Shown: piece by piece, positions 10,336 through 19,670 of the stretch
Numbering within the stretch: the first letter of the stretch is position 1
Layout: each line of letters opens with the position of its first letter
Assembly (NCBI RefSeq): GCF_900698995.1
Contig: NZ_LR217735.1
Location: forward strand, 976,041-1,040,040
Direction of reading: 5' to 3'
DNA: 64,000 bases
Origin: Erwinia_E haradaeae_C
GTDB taxonomy: Bacteria > Pseudomonadota > Gammaproteobacteria > Enterobacterales > Enterobacteriaceae
The notes under the pieces: model-generated
Told to the model about the DNA's origin: nothing
Seen by the model: the letters and a program-made list of their open reading frames with translations, nothing else
Databases searched by the model: none
Program-made: the position numbers and the translations under genes

Positions 10336-11328
10336 ATGACGCACCTAGTCACTGAAAGTCCTTGTAATTTTCAGAAAACTGGTAGGGCGGTATTGAAAAT
10401 TGTACGTGAAGGACTACAACAACTAGATCAGTATATCAATAAAGATTTTGCTCATGCTTGCAAAATCATTTATCACTGTCGTGGAAAAGTAGTGGTAATG
10501 GGAATTGGAAAATCAGGTCATATTGGTAAAAAAATTGCCTCAACCTTTGCTAGTACTGGAACACCTTCTTTTTTTGTACATCCCGCTGAAGCAAATCATG
10601 GTGATCTAGGAATGGTTTGTACTAATGATATAGTTATCGCTATTTCTAATTCTGGTGAGACGTTAGAGATCTTAACATTGATCCCTGTCTTAAAACGTCG
10701 TAATATTGTATTAATTTGCATCACCAGCAGACCAGGAAGCACCATGGCATGTGCTGCCAAGATTCATATATGCGTTAAAGTACCACAAGAAGCCTGCTCT
10801 TTAGGTCTAGCGCCGACAAGTAGTACTACTGCTGCACTTGTCATGGGTGATGCATTAGCAATTGCATTATTAAATGCCAGAGGTTTCACGCAAGAAGATT
10901 TTGCTCTTTCTCATCCAGGTGGAGCATTAGGTCATAAGCTATTACTTCGTGTAGAAGATATTATGCATACTGGTAATGATATTCCTCAAATCCAACCAGA
11001 AGCATCTCTGGGTCAAGCGTTACTGCATATGACATCTAAAAAAATGGGGGTTATAGTAATTTGCAGTATCGAAGGTCTTATTAAAGGTATTTTTACAGAT
11101 GGAGATCTGCGGCGTATATTAAATTTAAACATGAATATTAATGTAAGGAATCTTAGAATAGATAGCGTCATGACTCAATTTGGCATATGTATGCAACCTA
11201 GAACATTAGTAGCCGATGCGGTGAACGTGATGAAGAGTAAAAATGTTACCTGTGTTATGATCTCTAGAAACGATAAATTATTAGGTCTAGTTCACATTCG
11301 TGATATTCTGCGTGCTAACATAACTTAG
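10336..11328 (+). CDS. kdsD: D-arabinose 5-phosphate isomerase
   Basis: Converts ribulose 5-phosphate to arabinose 5-phosphate, the first committed step to Kdo of the LPS inner core. The 330 residues comprise an N-terminal SIS domain with V-V-M-G-I-G-K-S-G-H-I-G-K-K (about 53-66), the S-N-S-G-E-T segment near 108-113 and L-A-P-T-S-S-T-T-A near 158-166, then the A-L-S-H-P-G-G-A-L-G segment carrying the conserved His, followed by two CBS domains (roughly 207-265 and 275-328). Length and order match E. coli KdsD (328). An AAGGA ribosome site lies about 9 nt before the ATG. In E. coli kdsC follows at once; here a 703-bp gap separates them. Confidence 0.96.
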   Translation: MTHLVTESPCNFQKTGRAVLKIVREGLQQLDQYINKDFAHACKIIYHCRGKVVVMGIGKSGHIGKKIASTFASTGTPSFFVHPAEANHGDLGMVCTNDIVIAISNSGETLEILTLIPVLKRRNIVLICITSRPGSTMACAAKIHICVKVPQEACSLGLAPTSSTTAALVMGDALAIALLNARGFTQEDFALSHPGGALGHKLLLRVEDIMHTGNDIPQIQPEASLGQALLHMTSKKMGVIVICSIEGLIKGIFTDGDLRRILNLNMNINVRNLRIDSVMTQFGICMQPRTLVADAVNVMKSKNVTCVMISRNDKLLGLVHIRDILRANIT

Positions 11329-12031
11329 AAAAAGTTATGCGTCATGAAAATCATAACCTAAAATAACAGCACGCTATCAGTAAATAAACTTATAAAATAA
11401 TACAATACTTAGATATAATCAGATCAAAAATCTAAATACATCAGGATTGTGATCTTTGCATTATAAGAAAATAATTTTTATAATTAGGATATGTCTTATT
11501 ATACGCTAGATCTTGTACCACTACACTAAAAACTACTGTAAAAAATGTGAGTATAAACCCACTCAACCTTAATCTGACAAATAGAAAGTAGAAAATTTTC
11601 ATATAGCTACACATAAGATAATAATCAGACTAAATAGTCTGATTATTATCTTTAAATAAAATTTAATCATAAAAAATATTAATATCACAGATAAAATCTA
11701 AGAAATAATACATTAAGACAATATTATAATATACAGATATTATCGTCCGTGTGAATTTAAAACTTAAACCTTTAATTTTATATCATTTAACCTTTTAATT
11801 AAATAATATTATTTTCCCTTTGATTGATTTCAGGATACATTTGTTATAGTAGCTATATTAAAATTATATTATACACAAATAAAACTATACTAAAAAATTA
11901 AAACTGATTTAATACTCTCTTGTATTATAATATATTTGATAATATTACGTTATGTATAATATTTAGATCATTGATATATTCTCCATTCCCTGACTAATCC
12001 TAAATAATATTAACACAAGTGAATCATTATT
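11329..12031. other. spacer splitting kdsD from kdsC
   Basis: No gene. It contains an 18-bp perfect inverted repeat with a 2-nt loop at 11615-11652 and otherwise plain AT-rich sequence. Relatives have no spacer here, so this is acquired, expanded, or derived from a gene now unrecognisable. kdsC-lptCAB must have its own promoter in this interval or depend on read-through. Confidence 0.6.
11615..11652. repeat. perfect inverted repeat, 18-bp arms, 2-nt loop
   Basis: Arms at 11615-11632 and 11635-11652 are exact reverse complements. It lies between kdsD and kdsC. On the plus strand the stem ends in TCTTT followed by AAATAAA, which is a poor U tract, so a terminator for kdsD is possible but weakly supported. 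Confidence 0.6.
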
Positions 12032-12595
12032 ATGAATAATAGACAAACTTTTATTTCAACTTGCTACGGACCGGTGAGTCACACAATAATTCAGAAAGCA
12101 GAACAGGTGAAATTATTAATTTGTGATGTAGATGGTGTCATGTCAAATGGAACGATTTACCAAGGAAATAATGGTGAAGAATTTAAAGGCTTTCATGTAC
12201 GTGATGGATATGGTATCCAGTGCTTATTGACCTCTAAGATCGAAGTTGCAGTTATTACAGGGCGAAAATCAAAATTTCTTGCAGATCGTTGCACTACTTT
12301 AGGAATAAAATATCTATATGAAGATCAGTCTGATAAAATAAAACCATTCTATCTAATTTTAGACATACTCAAGCTAAATACAAACCAAGTAGCATATATT
12401 GGTGATGACCTAATGGACTGGCCAGTTATGGCGCAAGTAGGTTTAAGCATTACAGTGTCTGACGCACATCCAATCTTACTTTCTAAAGCTGACTATATCA
12501 CACGAATTGCTGGAGGACGAGGAGCTGTACGAGAAATCTGTGATTTAATTTTGACATCAAAAGGAAAAATGACCATAGATTGTGTCTCTAATTAG
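12032..12595 (+). CDS. kdsC: Kdo 8-phosphate phosphatase
   Basis: HAD-family phosphatase that releases Kdo from Kdo 8-phosphate. The 187-residue chain keeps the HAD motifs: I-C-D-V-D-G-V with the nucleophile and acid at D32 and D34, the V-I-T-G-R motif II, a conserved K in the D-K-I-K segment, and I-G-D-D-L-M-D as motif IV. The type I C0 fold without a cap domain forms a tetramer in relatives. The stop codon is followed after two bases by the lptC start, so kdsC-lptC-lptA are translationally coupled. Confidence 0.96.
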   Translation: MNNRQTFISTCYGPVSHTIIQKAEQVKLLICDVDGVMSNGTIYQGNNGEEFKGFHVRDGYGIQCLLTSKIEVAVITGRKSKFLADRCTTLGIKYLYEDQSDKIKPFYLILDILKLNTNQVAYIGDDLMDWPVMAQVGLSITVSDAHPILLSKADYITRIAGGRGAVREICDLILTSKGKMTIDCVSN

Positions 12596-12597
12596 TA

Positions 12598-13215
12598 ATG
12601 AGTAAAATAAAAAACTGGGTAATAACATTAATAACTTTAATAGTTATCCTTTTAATCTTGGGAGCACTCATAACTCATCATAACATAGAAGATATCTTTA
12701 ATGTGAGTGATCCTGCTAACGAACCAATGCATATAAGCACTAACTTACATGTACTACTATACAATAGTCAAGGTTTTATATCTTATCATATAATGGCTGA
12801 AAAAGCTCAATATTATTCTGATCATAAAATTAGCTATTTTATTTACCCTATCATAGAAATATATGACGATAAAAAACTTGCTACCTGGAAGATACGAGCC
12901 AATCAAGCTAAACTTACTCATGACAATATGTTATATTTATATGGTAACATTCTAGTAAATAGCCTGTCTAGCATGACAGAGATAAAACAAATTAAAACAA
13001 ATAAAGCAATAGTAAACTTAACAACGCAAGATATTACTTCTAAGGATAGCGTTATACTTTATGGTCGAAACTTTCAATCTGCTTGTACAAAAATACATAG
13101 CAATTTACGTAATAAAACTGCAGAATTAATTGGTCAAGTAAAAACTTCTTATGAAATTAAAAATAGAAGCCGCAATCATAAAAATATGTATAAGCAGCCT
13201 GTTTCTGATGTATAA
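12598..13215 (+). CDS. lptC: LPS export protein LptC
   Basis: Single-pass inner-membrane protein that takes LPS from the LptBFG transporter and hands it to LptA in the periplasm. The 205-residue product has one N-terminal membrane segment (about 8-27, rich in I/L/V) without a cleavage site, followed by a periplasmic beta-jellyroll. The end of the conserved part, E-L-I-G-Q-V-K-T-S-Y-E-I, matches E. coli, but the frame runs on about 14 residues further, overlapping lptA by 65 bp. Sequence identity is modest, as usual for LptC in reduced genomes; position between kdsC and lptA supports the call. Confidence 0.92.
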   Translation: MSKIKNWVITLITLIVILLILGALITHHNIEDIFNVSDPANEPMHISTNLHVLLYNSQGFISYHIMAEKAQYYSDHKISYFIYPIIEIYDDKKLATWKIRANQAKLTHDNMLYLYGNILVNSLSSMTEIKQIKTNKAIVNLTTQDITSKDSVILYGRNFQSACTKIHSNLRNKTAELIGQVKTSYEIKNRSRNHKNMYKQPVSDV

Positions 13216-13678
13216 TACACCTTCAATTGCACTACGTGGAGATTTTAGTCAACCTGTTTATATAAATTCAGAAAGACAGACAGTCAATTTGCAAAAAAAT
13301 ACCGCAATAGCTTTTGGTAATGTGCATATAACACAAGGTACCATCAAGATTTTAGCTAGCAAGGTTATCATGACGCGTCCAAATGGAGATAATAAAAAAA
13401 TGATTATTGATGCTTATGGTAATCTCACGACCTTTTATCAAATGCAAGATAATAACACACCAGTTCAAGGGTCCGCGCAAAAAATTCATTATGACTTAGA
13501 AGACAATAAAGTAGAATTAATTGGTAATGCTTGTTTTAGGCAACTACATAGCAGAATACAATGTGATCGTCTTATCTACTTAATGCAAGAACAAAAAATA
13601 CAAGCTAGTAGTAATAATGATCATCGCATTACTACAATTCTTATGCCTTCAGAATTACAAAATAACTATAAACCTTGA
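13151..13678 (+). CDS. lptA: LPS transport periplasmic protein LptA
   Basis: Periplasmic bridge protein whose beta-jellyroll repeats carry LPS to the outer-membrane LptDE complex. The 175-residue product begins MKLKIE and has a Sec signal peptide whose hydrophobic core lies at about residues 9-20, with cleavage plausible after the S-I-A segment near residue 27. Conserved parts include G-D-F-S-Q-P-V-Y-I, T-Q-G-T-I-K-I, A-S-K-V-I-M-T-R-P and T-F-Y-Q-M-Q-D-N. The start is inside lptC (65-bp overlap), longer than in E. coli. lptB follows 28 bp after its stop. Confidence 0.95.
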   Translation: MKLKIEAAIIKICISSLFLMYNTPSIALRGDFSQPVYINSERQTVNLQKNTAIAFGNVHITQGTIKILASKVIMTRPNGDNKKMIIDAYGNLTTFYQMQDNNTPVQGSAQKIHYDLEDNKVELIGNACFRQLHSRIQCDRLIYLMQEQKIQASSNNDHRITTILMPSELQNNYKP

Positions 13679-13706
13679 ATGCCATTCAAGAACAAAAATT
13701 ACTAAC

Positions 13707-14435
13707 ATGTCAACCTTATTTATAGATAATTTAATAAAAACCTACCAAGGTCGTATTGTAGTCAAAGGTGTCAGTCTACATGTAAGATCTGGCGAGATCA
13801 TTGGTTTACTTGGGCCTAATGGTGCAGGAAAAACAACAACATTCTACATGGTAGCAGGAATTATAGCTCGTGATTCAGGACGAATTATTCTTGATCAAGA
13901 AGATATTAGTCTACTGCCGCTACATGCAAGAGCGCGACGTGGAATTGGGTATCTTCCGCAAGAAAGTTCTATTTTTAGACGTCTAAGTGTTTACGATAAT
14001 TTAATGTCTGTGCTCGAGATACGTCATGATCTCACTAAAACACAGCGTAAAAATCGCGCTAATGAGTTATTAGATGAATTTCATATTGAAAATCATTTAC
14101 GTAAAAGAATGGGGCACACATTATCTGGTGGTGAGCGACGACGTGTTGAAATTGCACGCGCGCTAGCAGCAAACCCAAAGTTTATTCTCTTAGATGAGCC
14201 TTTTGCTGGTATAGATCCAATTTCAGTAACAGATATCAAAAATATTATACAGCATCTTCGAAATAATGGTTTAGGTGTATTAATTACCGATCATAATGTT
14301 CGTGAAACATTAGCAGTATGTCAGCGTGCATATATTGTTAATCAAGGACATTTAATTTCTCATGGCATGCCAAAAAGTATCCTGGCAGATGAGCAGGTAC
14401 AGCGTGTCTATCTAGGCTCAGAATTTAAATTATAA
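13707..14435 (+). CDS. lptB: LPS export ABC transporter ATPase LptB
   Basis: Cytoplasmic ATPase dimer that powers LPS extraction by LptFG. I chose the ATG at 13707 (MSTLFIDNL), giving 242 residues as in E. coli (241); an in-frame start 90 bp earlier would add a meaningless tail inside lptA. Walker A G-P-N-G-A-G-K-T at 36-43, the Q loop in I-G-Y-L-P-Q-E, the L-S-G-G-E signature, Walker B F-I-L-L-D-E-P and the switch His in L-I-T-D-H-N-V-R-E-T are all intact. It is one of the best conserved proteins in the window. lptF and lptG are not in the window. Confidence 0.97.
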   Translation: MSTLFIDNLIKTYQGRIVVKGVSLHVRSGEIIGLLGPNGAGKTTTFYMVAGIIARDSGRIILDQEDISLLPLHARARRGIGYLPQESSIFRRLSVYDNLMSVLEIRHDLTKTQRKNRANELLDEFHIENHLRKRMGHTLSGGERRRVEIARALAANPKFILLDEPFAGIDPISVTDIKNIIQHLRNNGLGVLITDHNVRETLAVCQRAYIVNQGHLISHGMPKSILADEQVQRVYLGSEFKL

Positions 14436-15842
14436 ACAAATATTCTATATTACTATATATGATGGTATTATCTAATCTTTAGAAAACCTAAAAAATTTTA
14501 CTTACAATTAAGATGACAATAAAATAATTTGATGTTTTTTATCTATTCTCAAAAAATTGTTTTATAAACAGAAATATTTAAATCTGCCCCCATAATGCTT
14601 TTTATTAGAAATAAAGTAAAAGTAAAAATTTTTAAGATAAAATTATGATTAAAAATATCAGAAATCTTATAGTACAGATACTGTTAAGTTCATTATATTA
14701 AAATAATATTAATCTTCTTTGCATTATAAGATCTTAATTGTTATATAATTAATAAAAATTATAATCTAAAGATTCAAATCTATTTTTCATAATAAATATT
14801 TGATATATATCATATTAATAATTATATCAAAATTAGAGTTTTACCTAAGTATTTTTTAGTAATGTACTATAGATATATATTCATTACTTATACGACTTAC
14901 ATGAATAGAAAAACAATTTACATATATATTATATTTATTTTATATATAAATTTATAGAACATATTTTTAATTTTATCACAAACCGTTGCGCTAAGTATAT
15001 TTATTGTGATCAAATAATGAAAATTATTGAAGATACGCACGAAATGATTAATTCATCTTATCTTTATATAATATATGATAGATAGGTTTGTTATCATAAG
15101 TCAAAAACGTAAATATTATAATAGTTTCTATTTTATCAAATTATTTTTTATGTAGCTATTTTATTTTCTTTAAAATAAGTCAAAAATAAACTGCACTATT
15201 TCTTTTTGATTAATCTATCACTATAGATCTTATTTTTAACAATATATTTATATATTACTTAATATATATTAGAAGAATATTTTTTATTCATCATATTATC
15301 AGCGATAATTATAATAGCTATTGTACATAATAAAGTAGCAATATTTTTAGATATAAATAGAAATAATTGAAGTTAATATTTAGATATTTATATCTACTTT
15401 TTCTATGAGCATATTAAAAATAAAATCAATATTATTTTTTTAATATATAATTTTAAAAATCATATCATATAACAGACTTAGAATATAAGAAATGTATAAT
15501 AATAATACTATTCACCTCACAATTTTTAAATTATTTATATTTATAATATTTTACAACACTTTAATAGAATGCAATCAGAAAATAAAAAATATCTATTATG
15601 ATGAATATCACATAATTTTTTACTAAAACTTATGAAAAACATATTATTAATTAACTATCAAGTCTCTTAAACTTAGTCATAATTGAGTCACTTGAAATTC
15701 AAATATCATAATTTCTAAAAAAATTGCTAAATAAAAAGAGATTATTATTGCATGCATTATATACTCTAATAAAGTATTTGTATTTTTTACTAAAAAAATA
15801 CAGAATTGTTCGCCTCTTAACAATATATAAGTAAGTAAAGAT
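14436..15842. other. 1.4-kb spacer at the rpoN-hpf position
   Basis: In E. coli lptB is followed by rpoN, hpf and ptsN. Here lptB and ptsN keep that order and strand but the interval of 1407 bp has no gene. Its length is close to rpoN alone. I could not see residual RpoN or Hpf motifs; the sequence is extremely AT-rich with dense stops. Confidence 0.7.
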
Positions 15843-16328
15843 ATGATAAATAATAATTCTCAACTAGAGCTTAGCGGATTACTGAGCATATCATGTACAC
15901 GTCATGCTGTGTATTGCAACAACAAAAAAGGAGCCTTAAAAATTATTAGTAGGATTGCAGCTAGTCAGCTTAGCCTACCACAAAAAATTATTTTAGACGC
16001 AATAGAAACACGTGAGAAAATGGGAAGCACTGGTATCGGCAATGGCATTGCTATTCCGCATGGCACATTAAAAGAAGATACTTTACATACTATCGGTGTT
16101 TTTTTGCATCTTGAAAACCCTATAGTTTTCGATGCCATTGATAATCAGCCTGTTGATCTTTTATTTGCTTTATTAGCGCCAACGGATCAATGTAAAACTC
16201 ACTTATATACGCTCTCTTTAGTAGCGAAGCGATTGGCAAATCAATCTATTTTACGCCGTCTTCGATCCGCACGTAGTGATGAGGATTTATATAGTATTTT
16301 TACTAAAGTAAATAATAAAATTGAATAA
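15843..16328 (+). CDS. ptsN: nitrogen-PTS enzyme IIA (PtsN)
   Basis: Phosphoacceptor of the EI-Ntr/NPr/EIIA-Ntr regulatory chain, which in E. coli affects potassium transport and envelope stress. The 161-residue product carries the active-site segment G-I-A-I-P-H-G with the phosphorylated His at residue 73, and family segments such as S-Q-L-S-L-P and A-P-T-D-Q-C-K-T-H-L. Length matches E. coli (163). Its usual neighbours rpoN, hpf, rapZ and npr are missing here, so it stands as an isolated gene. Whether the phosphate donors survive elsewhere cannot be told from this window. Confidence 0.94.
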   Translation: MINNNSQLELSGLLSISCTRHAVYCNNKKGALKIISRIAASQLSLPQKIILDAIETREKMGSTGIGNGIAIPHGTLKEDTLHTIGVFLHLENPIVFDAIDNQPVDLLFALLAPTDQCKTHLYTLSLVAKRLANQSILRRLRSARSDEDLYSIFTKVNNKIE

Positions 16329-16818
16329 TCATTAAATTATAGTTAGTGTTTTATAAAAATTCTTGATAATATACTACAATGTATTTTTATTTAATTTTTA
16401 ATTAACAAAAATTCAAAGTTTAAAAGATTCTAATAATTTATTGAGTAAACTAGATTCAGCCTTTTATTGTTAAAAGATTCTGCCTTGGATTCTACAACTA
16501 TAAAAAACAAATCAAATTTATTACTATATCAAATATCATTTGATTATTTAGCGTTAAAAATTAACCATTAGTTGATAAACTTTTCAATATATTCGATGTA
16601 CATTAAAAATGATTATTTATACCATAAGCTATAATATTTTTATAAATTATAATCTATCCGCATATATTAAATCATCTTTATATTATATATCGAGCATGAA
16701 ATAAATTTAGATAAAAATAATATGAATATATTACTTTTTCCCCTATTAGAAGCGGAATATATCAAATCATCTAAAAATAAAATCTACATAAATTCTATTT
16801 TATATTTCTAATATTTAT
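16329..16818. other. spacer between convergent ptsN and zapA
   Basis: No gene. In E. coli ssrS (6S RNA) follows zapA directly on the same strand; I looked on the minus strand for its GC-rich closing stem and central bubble and saw nothing comparable. rapZ and npr, which follow ptsN in E. coli, are also absent. Confidence 0.6.
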
Positions 16819-17130
16819 TTAATTAGATAATACTTTTTTAGTATTATGTAGTGTTTTTTCTAGAACTGTGTATAATATTTTTATACGTTGCGCCAGATGT
16901 TCTTCATTATTGTTGTTTTTAAGTTTTTCCTGAGATAATGCATAACAAAGATTTAACGCAGTGCTAAAAATTAACTGATTAGTATTAGTGATCTTAGTAC
17001 GATTTTTTAAATCAGTTAACTGTTTTGTTAAATCCTCTACAGCTACACTCAGCGCTTCTCTTTGTTCTAAAGGGCAGTGAACTCGTAATGCATTCCCAAA
17101 AATATACAAATCTACCGGTTTCTCAGGCAT
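16819..17130 (-). CDS. zapA: cell division protein ZapA
   Basis: Small cytoplasmic protein that binds and bundles FtsZ filaments at the division ring. The 103-residue product (E. coli 109) has the N-terminal globular part with V-D-L-Y-I-F-G and L-R-V-H-C-P, the central L-K-N-R-T-K-I-T-N-T segment, and a long C-terminal helix (about 50-100) typical of its coiled-coil tetramer. The start follows an AGGA ribosome site. Gene order zapA divergent from pepP-ubiH-ubiI matches E. coli, with ygfB lost between. Confidence 0.93.
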   Translation of the reverse strand: MPEKPVDLYIFGNALRVHCPLEQREALSVAVEDLTKQLTDLKNRTKITNTNQLIFSTALNLCYALSQEKLKNNNNEEHLAQRIKILYTVLEKTLHNTKKVLSN

Positions 17131-18335
17131 CTGATTATCCTAATTAACTTCTATATTTCAAGCTAATAGAAATAGTTTACATTATTCATAAAAAAATAAT
17201 TAACTAAATTAACAATCATACATTGTTAATTTTATGAGTGATTTTTATATCATTTAAGATAATTATATTAGTAATAATAATAAAATTATTAATTTTATAT
17301 ATCTTCTGTTTTGATGATAAAACATGCTTTACAAACTTTAACTCTGAACTGTTCAATGTAAAATAACTACTCTAATTATCTTGTAAATAAAAATAAAAAT
17401 TTCATCATTAGAACAAGTAATATTAACAATTAGAAAAAATGTAAAGATTATCAATCATTATGCTATAGTATAACATTAAAAGCTAACATTTTTTATGGTA
17501 GATATCTTATTAGATTACTTATAATTAAATATCAGAGATGCTTAATTATAAGTAAATAAACACAAGATTATATATAGATTTATGTAAAATCTTGTACACC
17601 ATGTTCATCTACTTTAACAAAAGTACCATAATATTATACATTGATTCCTCATCAATTATTATATAAACCATGACAGTATCACCAAAAGCGCACATCTGAC
17701 TATCTATTTACTAATTTTTCAATATAACATCTAATCCTATATACTTATATTATCTTTTAGAATACTCTGATTTTAGAATCACATTTTACAATTCAATATT
17801 TTTCTATGACAAACACATCAAGCAAGTAACCTGTTAATTATTTTAATAGTCGTTTTTCTATTTTATATTTTATATTTTAATCAATATGATTTATAATCAA
17901 TGTGTCTAATCTAAAATCTATAACAATAAAAAATTATTCAATATAGTCTTGATGTAGTAAAAATGGAATTTATTTATTTATTTCTACTTAACTATACTTT
18001 AAGCTAAAAGGTGATTATATTCTTAGAATAAGTTATATGTATAACTTTTTTAAAAAAATCTATTTTTCTATTAAAATTGTTATACAGTATATGCATTTCC
18101 ATCTCAAGCTTTTAATGCTAATACAAAAGATATCAATATTAATATTTTATATTGCATGCAACGTTTTAGTTTTGATTAAAATAATATGATCTGTAATTAA
18201 TTATAGATGTATTAATTTATATGAAAAAACTGACTATCTTTTTTGTTTTAACTTTCTTATTAAGTAGTTATGTTTAACTAGAACACAATACACAACTTTA
18301 CTAATATTACACTTCGTTAATCAACTTCCTTTAAT
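17131..18335. other. spacer between divergent zapA and pepP (ygfB lost)
   Basis: No gene. In E. coli ygfB lies immediately upstream of pepP; its 0.6 kb would fit here but nothing recognisable remains. An 11-bp inverted repeat (17206-17232) sits just upstream of zapA and a 14-bp one at 17515-17555. Promoters for both flanking units must lie in this interval. Confidence 0.6.
17515..17555. repeat. perfect inverted repeat, 14-bp arms
   Basis: Arms at 17515-17528 and 17542-17555 are exact reverse complements separated by 13 nt. All pairs but two are A/T. No U tract or nearby gene end supports a terminator function. Confidence 0.5.
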
Positions 18336-19670
18336 ATGTCTTCAGAATTCATTATAACTAAAAAAGAATTTTTACATCGTCGTCAAATGCTATTATCCAA
18401 AATGGCTCCGTCTAGTGGAGCGTTATTTTTTGCTGCATCAGTAGTTATGAGGAATAAAGATAACACATACCCTTATCGACAAAATAGTAACTTTTTATAT
18501 TTTACTGGCTTTAATGAACCAGAAGCTGCTTTATTATTAATAAAAAGCACAACTTATCAAAATTATAGTATTCTTTTTAACCGTAGACCCACCTTACAAA
18601 CAAAGACTTGGTCAGGTCCTTGTCTTGGTCAAGACGCTGCACCTTTTCAATTAGCAGTTGATTATTCTTTTCCATGGGACACTATTCACAATAATATATG
18701 CTACTTTCTGAATGGTTTAAACATTATCTATCATGCACAGGGACAGGATAATGCTTCAGATTCTATCGTTTTAGACGCCTTAAATAAACTACAAAACAGT
18801 GCACTACAAAATTTTTCTGCACCTAGTGTAATAGCTGACTGGCGACCATGGGTACATGAGCTTCGTTTGATAAAATCTAAAGCAGAACAAAATCTATTGC
18901 GAGCAGCGGGGCATATTAGCGCTTTAGGGCATCAGCGTGCTATTTCATGCTTGTCTCCAGGCATGTATGAATACCAATTAGAAGGTGAAATTCAGTATGA
19001 ATTTAATAGAAACGGCGCGCGATTTACATCGTATAATACAATTATTGGCTCTGGTAAAAACGCCTGTATTTTACACTATAATAATAATGAAAACAAAATT
19101 AAATCTGGAGACTTAGTGCTTATAGATGCTGGTTGTGAATTACAAGGCTACGCTGGAGATATTACAAGAACTATTCCAGTAAATGGAATATTTAGTGCTC
19201 CTCAACGCGCTATTTATAGTATTGTACTAGATGCGATAAATTTAGGGCTTTCACTATATAAACCCGGCACTACTATTTTTCAAGTTACCAAAAAAGTAAC
19301 ACAAATGATAACAAGACGTCTTGTTCAGCTCAATATCCTGCATGGTAATTTAGAAACTTTAATTGAGGAGAATGCTACCCATCAATTTTTTATGCATAAT
19401 CTAAGTCATTGGTTAGGTTTAGATGTACATGATGTAGGTAGTTATGGGGAAAACTATAACCGCGTACTAGAACCTGGCATGGTTCTTACAATTGAACCAG
19501 GTATCTATATCGCCCCTGACGCGCATGTACCTAAAGAATATCTCGGTATTGGTATTCGTATTGAGGATGATATTCTCATTACAAAGGATGGAAATGAAAA
19601 CCTAACTATTCTTGCAGAAAAAGACATCGCCAAAATTGAAATTTTAATGATGAATAAAAAAAAATTATGA
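18336..19670 (+). CDS. pepP: Xaa-Pro aminopeptidase P
   Basis: Manganese-dependent pita-bread peptidase that removes N-terminal residues preceding proline. The 444-residue product (E. coli 441) has the N-terminal domain with R-Q-N-S-N-F-L-Y-F-T-G and the catalytic domain with all five metal ligands in context: L-I-D-A-G and A-G-D-I-T-R (two Asp, about 262 and 273), the His in S-H-W-L-G-L-D-V-H-D-V-G, the Glu in L-T-I-E-P-G-I-Y-I, and the Glu in G-I-R-I-E-D-D-I. Its stop overlaps the ubiH start by 4 bp, so it heads the pepP-ubiH-ubiI operon, as in E. coli. Confidence 0.96.
   Translation: MSSEFIITKKEFLHRRQMLLSKMAPSSGALFFAASVVMRNKDNTYPYRQNSNFLYFTGFNEPEAALLLIKSTTYQNYSILFNRRPTLQTKTWSGPCLGQDAAPFQLAVDYSFPWDTIHNNICYFLNGLNIIYHAQGQDNASDSIVLDALNKLQNSALQNFSAPSVIADWRPWVHELRLIKSKAEQNLLRAAGHISALGHQRAISCLSPGMYEYQLEGEIQYEFNRNGARFTSYNTIIGSGKNACILHYNNNENKIKSGDLVLIDAGCELQGYAGDITRTIPVNGIFSAPQRAIYSIVLDAINLGLSLYKPGTTIFQVTKKVTQMITRRLVQLNILHGNLETLIEENATHQFFMHNLSHWLGLDVHDVGSYGENYNRVLEPGMVLTIEPGIYIAPDAHVPKEYLGIGIRIEDDILITKDGNENLTILAEKDIAKIEILMMNKKKL

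Noticed and set aside
13617..13706. extended N-terminus for lptB
   Set aside because: It overlaps lptA and adds 30 residues absent from LptB; the ATG at 13707 gives the family length.
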